A DNA stretch of 45,571 nt, from the NCBI GenBank assembly GCA_934351835.1, contig CAKRJP010000021.1, positions 1 to 45,571 on the forward strand. Reading direction: 5' to 3'. A program made the position numbers and the translations under genes. Position 1 is the first letter of the stretch; the number at the start of each line of letters is the position of its first letter. Source of the stretch: an uncultured Lachnospiraceae bacterium. GTDB taxonomy: Bacteria; Bacillota; Clostridia; Lachnospirales; Lachnospiraceae. The notes beneath the pieces were generated by a model. The model saw only the letters and a list, made by a program, of their open reading frames with translations. It did no database searches and was not told the DNA's origin. Shown one piece after another: positions 43,537 to 45,571 of the stretch.

Positions 43537-44928
43537 TTACAGTTCACAGTTATTTACAGTTCTCGGGAATGGTACAACGTCACGAATGTTGCTCATACCT
43601 GTCAGATACATAATGCATCTTTCAAATCCGAGTCCGAATCCTGCATGTCGTGTAGAACCATATTTACGGAGATCTGTGTAGAATTTGTATTCTTCCATAT
43701 TCATTCCCAGTTCTTCCATACGTGCAGCCAGTTTTTCATAGTCGTCCTCTCTCTGGCTTCCTCCGATGATCTCTCCGATTCCAGGTACCAGACAGTCAAC
43801 GGCTGCCACTGTCTTGCCATCCTCATTCATCTTCATATAGAATGCTTTAATCTCCTTCGGATAATCTGTTACGAATACCGGACGTTTGTAAACTTCCTCT
43901 GTCAGATATCGCTCATGCTCTGTCTGAAGGTCTACGCCCCAGGATACTTTATATTCAAACTTGTCGTTGTGCTTCTCCAAAATGTCAATCGCCTCTGTAT
44001 ATGTGACTCTCGCAAACTCTGAATTTACAACGTTATTGAGTCTGTCTAATAAGCCTTTGTCTACAAATGAATTGAAGAAGTTCATCTCTTCCGGTGCATT
44101 CTCAAGGACATAGCTGATTACATATTTTAACATATCTTCGGCTAACATCATGTCATCGTCCAGATCTGCAAATGCGATCTCCGGCTCAATCATCCAGAAT
44201 TCAGCAGCGTGACGGGTTGTGTTAGAATTCTCTGCACGGAATGTAGGACCGAATGTATAAACATTTCTAAATGCCTGTGCATAGGTCTCTGCGTTCAGCT
44301 GTCCACTTACCGTAAGGCTTGTCTCTTTTCCAAAGAAATCCTGGGTATAATCTACACTTCCATCCGGTTTCTTCGGTACGTCCTCCATATCCAGTGTTGT
44401 GACACGGAACATCTCTCCCGCACCCTCACAGTCACTTCCTGTGATCAGCGGTGTATGCACATAGACAAATCCTCTCTCCTGGAAAAACTTGTGAAGCGCG
44501 TATGCTGTCAGTGAACGCACACGGAAAACAGCCTGGAATGTATTGGTCCTAGGTCTCAAGTGTGAAATTGTTCTCAGGTATTCGAAGCTGTGGCGTTTCT
44601 TCTGAAGCGGGTAATCCGGTGCAGAAGTTCCCTCTACTTCTACAGTATCTGCCTGAATCTCAAATGGCTGCTTTGCCTGTGGTGTTGCAACCAGTGTTCC
44701 GGTTACGATCAGTGCTGCTCCTACGTTTAATTTGGAAACTTCTGCGAAGTTCTCCATTGTATCATGATAAACAACCTGTAATGGATTGAAGAATGTTCCA
44801 TCGTTCAATACGATAAATCCAAATGCCTTAGAATCTCGGATACTTCTTACCCATCCTCCAACAGTTACTTTCTGGTCTAAATACTTTTCTTTGTTCTTGT
44901 ATAATTCTCTGATTGTAATTAAATCCAT
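43537..44928 (-). CDS. asnS: Asparagine--tRNA ligase
   Basis: Charges tRNA-Asn. The 463-residue class IIb enzyme has the OB-fold anticodon domain (KVTVGGWVRSIRDSKAFGFIVLNDG) and the catalytic motifs, including FGPTFRAENSNTTRHAAEFWMIEPE and the C-terminal GLGFERCIMYLTGMSNIRDVVPFPR. AsnS is favoured over AspS by the final motifs and overall length. A candidate promoter (TTTAAA-17-TATACT, 44991-44963) overlaps the galM stop and is weak at -35. No T-box was found in the 58-nt leader gap. Confidence 0.95.
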   Translation of the reverse strand: MDLITIRELYKNKEKYLDQKVTVGGWVRSIRDSKAFGFIVLNDGTFFNPLQVVYHDTMENFAEVSKLNVGAALIVTGTLVATPQAKQPFEIQADTVEVEGTSAPDYPLQKKRHSFEYLRTISHLRPRTNTFQAVFRVRSLTAYALHKFFQERGFVYVHTPLITGSDCEGAGEMFRVTTLDMEDVPKKPDGSVDYTQDFFGKETSLTVSGQLNAETYAQAFRNVYTFGPTFRAENSNTTRHAAEFWMIEPEIAFADLDDDMMLAEDMLKYVISYVLENAPEEMNFFNSFVDKGLLDRLNNVVNSEFARVTYTEAIDILEKHNDKFEYKVSWGVDLQTEHERYLTEEVYKRPVFVTDYPKEIKAFYMKMNEDGKTVAAVDCLVPGIGEIIGGSQREDDYEKLAARMEELGMNMEEYKFYTDLRKYGSTRHAGFGLGFERCIMYLTGMSNIRDVVPFPRTVNNCEL

Positions 44929-44986
44929 ACCAAATAATCTCCTTCTGACTAATACTTGTTCTAGTATAGCATAAGCGGCGATGATT

Positions 44987-45571
44987 TTAAAGGAGACATT
45001 TGGTCACTCTATATTCTGTAACCTGATGATAGGTTTTTCCTGCCTCAAGTACGATACTCGGGAAATCCGAATGATGGATCGCATCCGCCCATCCCTGTGT
45101 CTCCAGACAGAAGGCCGAACGCCAGTCATAACGTACACCTTCTTTTCCATCTACCGGTGTCAGGAAGTTTGAAGTATAAAGCTGCACACCCGGTTGTGTC
45201 GTATAGCATTCCATACATAATCCATCTCCATAGGCTCTCGCTGCAAGACGAAGTGGATTCTGCGGTTTTCTTCCCAGAATAAAGTTATGGTCAAATCCTC
45301 CACCCGTTGCAAGCTGCGGATGACGCTCTTCTAACCGTTCTACCAAATCCTGCGGCTCACGCAGATCAAACGGAGTTCCGTCTACTGCAAGAATCTTTCC
45401 ATTCGGCGCACCGGTCTCATCAATCTCGGTCACTTCATCTGCAAGGATCTGCAGCTTATGTCCGTCTAATGAACTTGCTCCATGTCCACAGAGATTGAAA
45501 TAACTGTGATTTGTCATATTACAAAGAGTATCTGCATCACTTTTTGCATCATATTCTATCGTAAGCGTTCC
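44987..45571 (-). CDS. galM: Aldose 1-epimerase, C-terminal part (cut by window edge)
   Basis: Interconverts alpha and beta anomers of glucose and galactose. The right edge cuts the gene; ~194 residues of an expected ~340 remain. Catalytic landmarks are visible: NHSYFNL (His), GGFDHNFIL (Asp) and FCLETQGWADAIH (the ETQ glutamate). The frame is open to the edge, so the true start lies outside. It is on the same strand as asnS, 58 nt upstream. Confidence 0.93.
   Translation of the reverse strand, partial: GTLTIEYDAKSDADTLCNMTNHSYFNLCGHGASSLDGHKLQILADEVTEIDETGAPNGKILAVDGTPFDLREPQDLVERLEERHPQLATGGGFDHNFILGRKPQNPLRLAARAYGDGLCMECYTTQPGVQLYTSNFLTPVDGKEGVRYDWRSAFCLETQGWADAIHHSDFPSIVLEAGKTYHQVTEYRVTKCLL

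Noticed and set aside
43420..44022. A 200-codon plus-strand ORF opposite the regulator and asnS
   Set aside because: Spans two real genes and their gap on the other strand; shows no protein-like pattern.
1..45571. Mobile elements, CRISPR repeats, tRNA or rRNA genes
   Set aside because: No transposase, integrase, direct-repeat array or cloverleaf-like sequence was recognised by reading; all genes look like vertically inherited core genes.

Overview
This 45.6 kb window is core chromosome of a low-to-mid GC, endospore-forming Firmicute. Gene content and the long Clostridia-type Prs suggest a gut Lachnospiraceae; a species call is not possible from sequence reading alone. Nearly everything is coded on the minus strand, so the genes read from high to low coordinates; the only plus-strand gene is spoVG. 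Both ends are cut inside genes: tuf at the left edge and galM at the right. I saw no insertion sequence, prophage, CRISPR array, tRNA or rRNA gene.

Left part (1-17200): transcription and translation machinery plus iron uptake. rpoB-rpoC has its own promoter and ends at a strong terminator. It is followed by an iron cluster: a short Fur-like wHTH protein, two FeoA proteins, FeoB, a FeoB-associated Cys-rich peptide, a 45-aa membrane peptide, and a membrane-tethered HMA (CxxC) protein. A separate tiny Cys-rich membrane protein and an M24 aminopeptidase follow. Then comes the str operon rpsL-rpsG-fusA-tuf behind a consensus promoter. In Bacillus subtilis the rpoBC and str blocks are nearly adjacent, so here they are split by the feo cluster. 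The feo promoter is a perfect TTGACA-17-TATAAT overlapped by several Fur-type palindromes.

Middle part (17200-26500): a GH13 alpha-glucan hydrolase, then the conserved sporulation/division neighbourhood ftsH-hpt-tilS-spoIIE-divIC-yabQ-yabP-rqcP and hup. SpoIIE lacks its membrane domain.

Right-middle part (26500-37400): phosphoglucomutase, a CotS-family protein, a CCA-adding-type nucleotidyltransferase, proS under a T-box riboswitch, an unusual 394-aa PRPP synthetase, a DnaC/DnaI-like helicase loader, a DnaD protein, and murC. The short gap between murC and dnaD holds three same-strand DnaA-box 9-mers (two perfect, one imperfect). This places an apparent DnaA-binding cluster directly on the promoter side of the helicase-loading genes, and I consider it the most interesting regulatory signal here.

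Right part (37400-45571): a 552-bp divergent regulatory region, spoVG with a ~290-nt leader, a RluA-family pseudouridine synthase, a YhaN/YhaO-like (SbcCD-like) pair whose ATPase carries a transmembrane hairpin in place of a long coiled coil, a VanRS-like two-component system whose kinase gene runs 122 nt out of frame into the nuclease gene, asnS, and partial galM.
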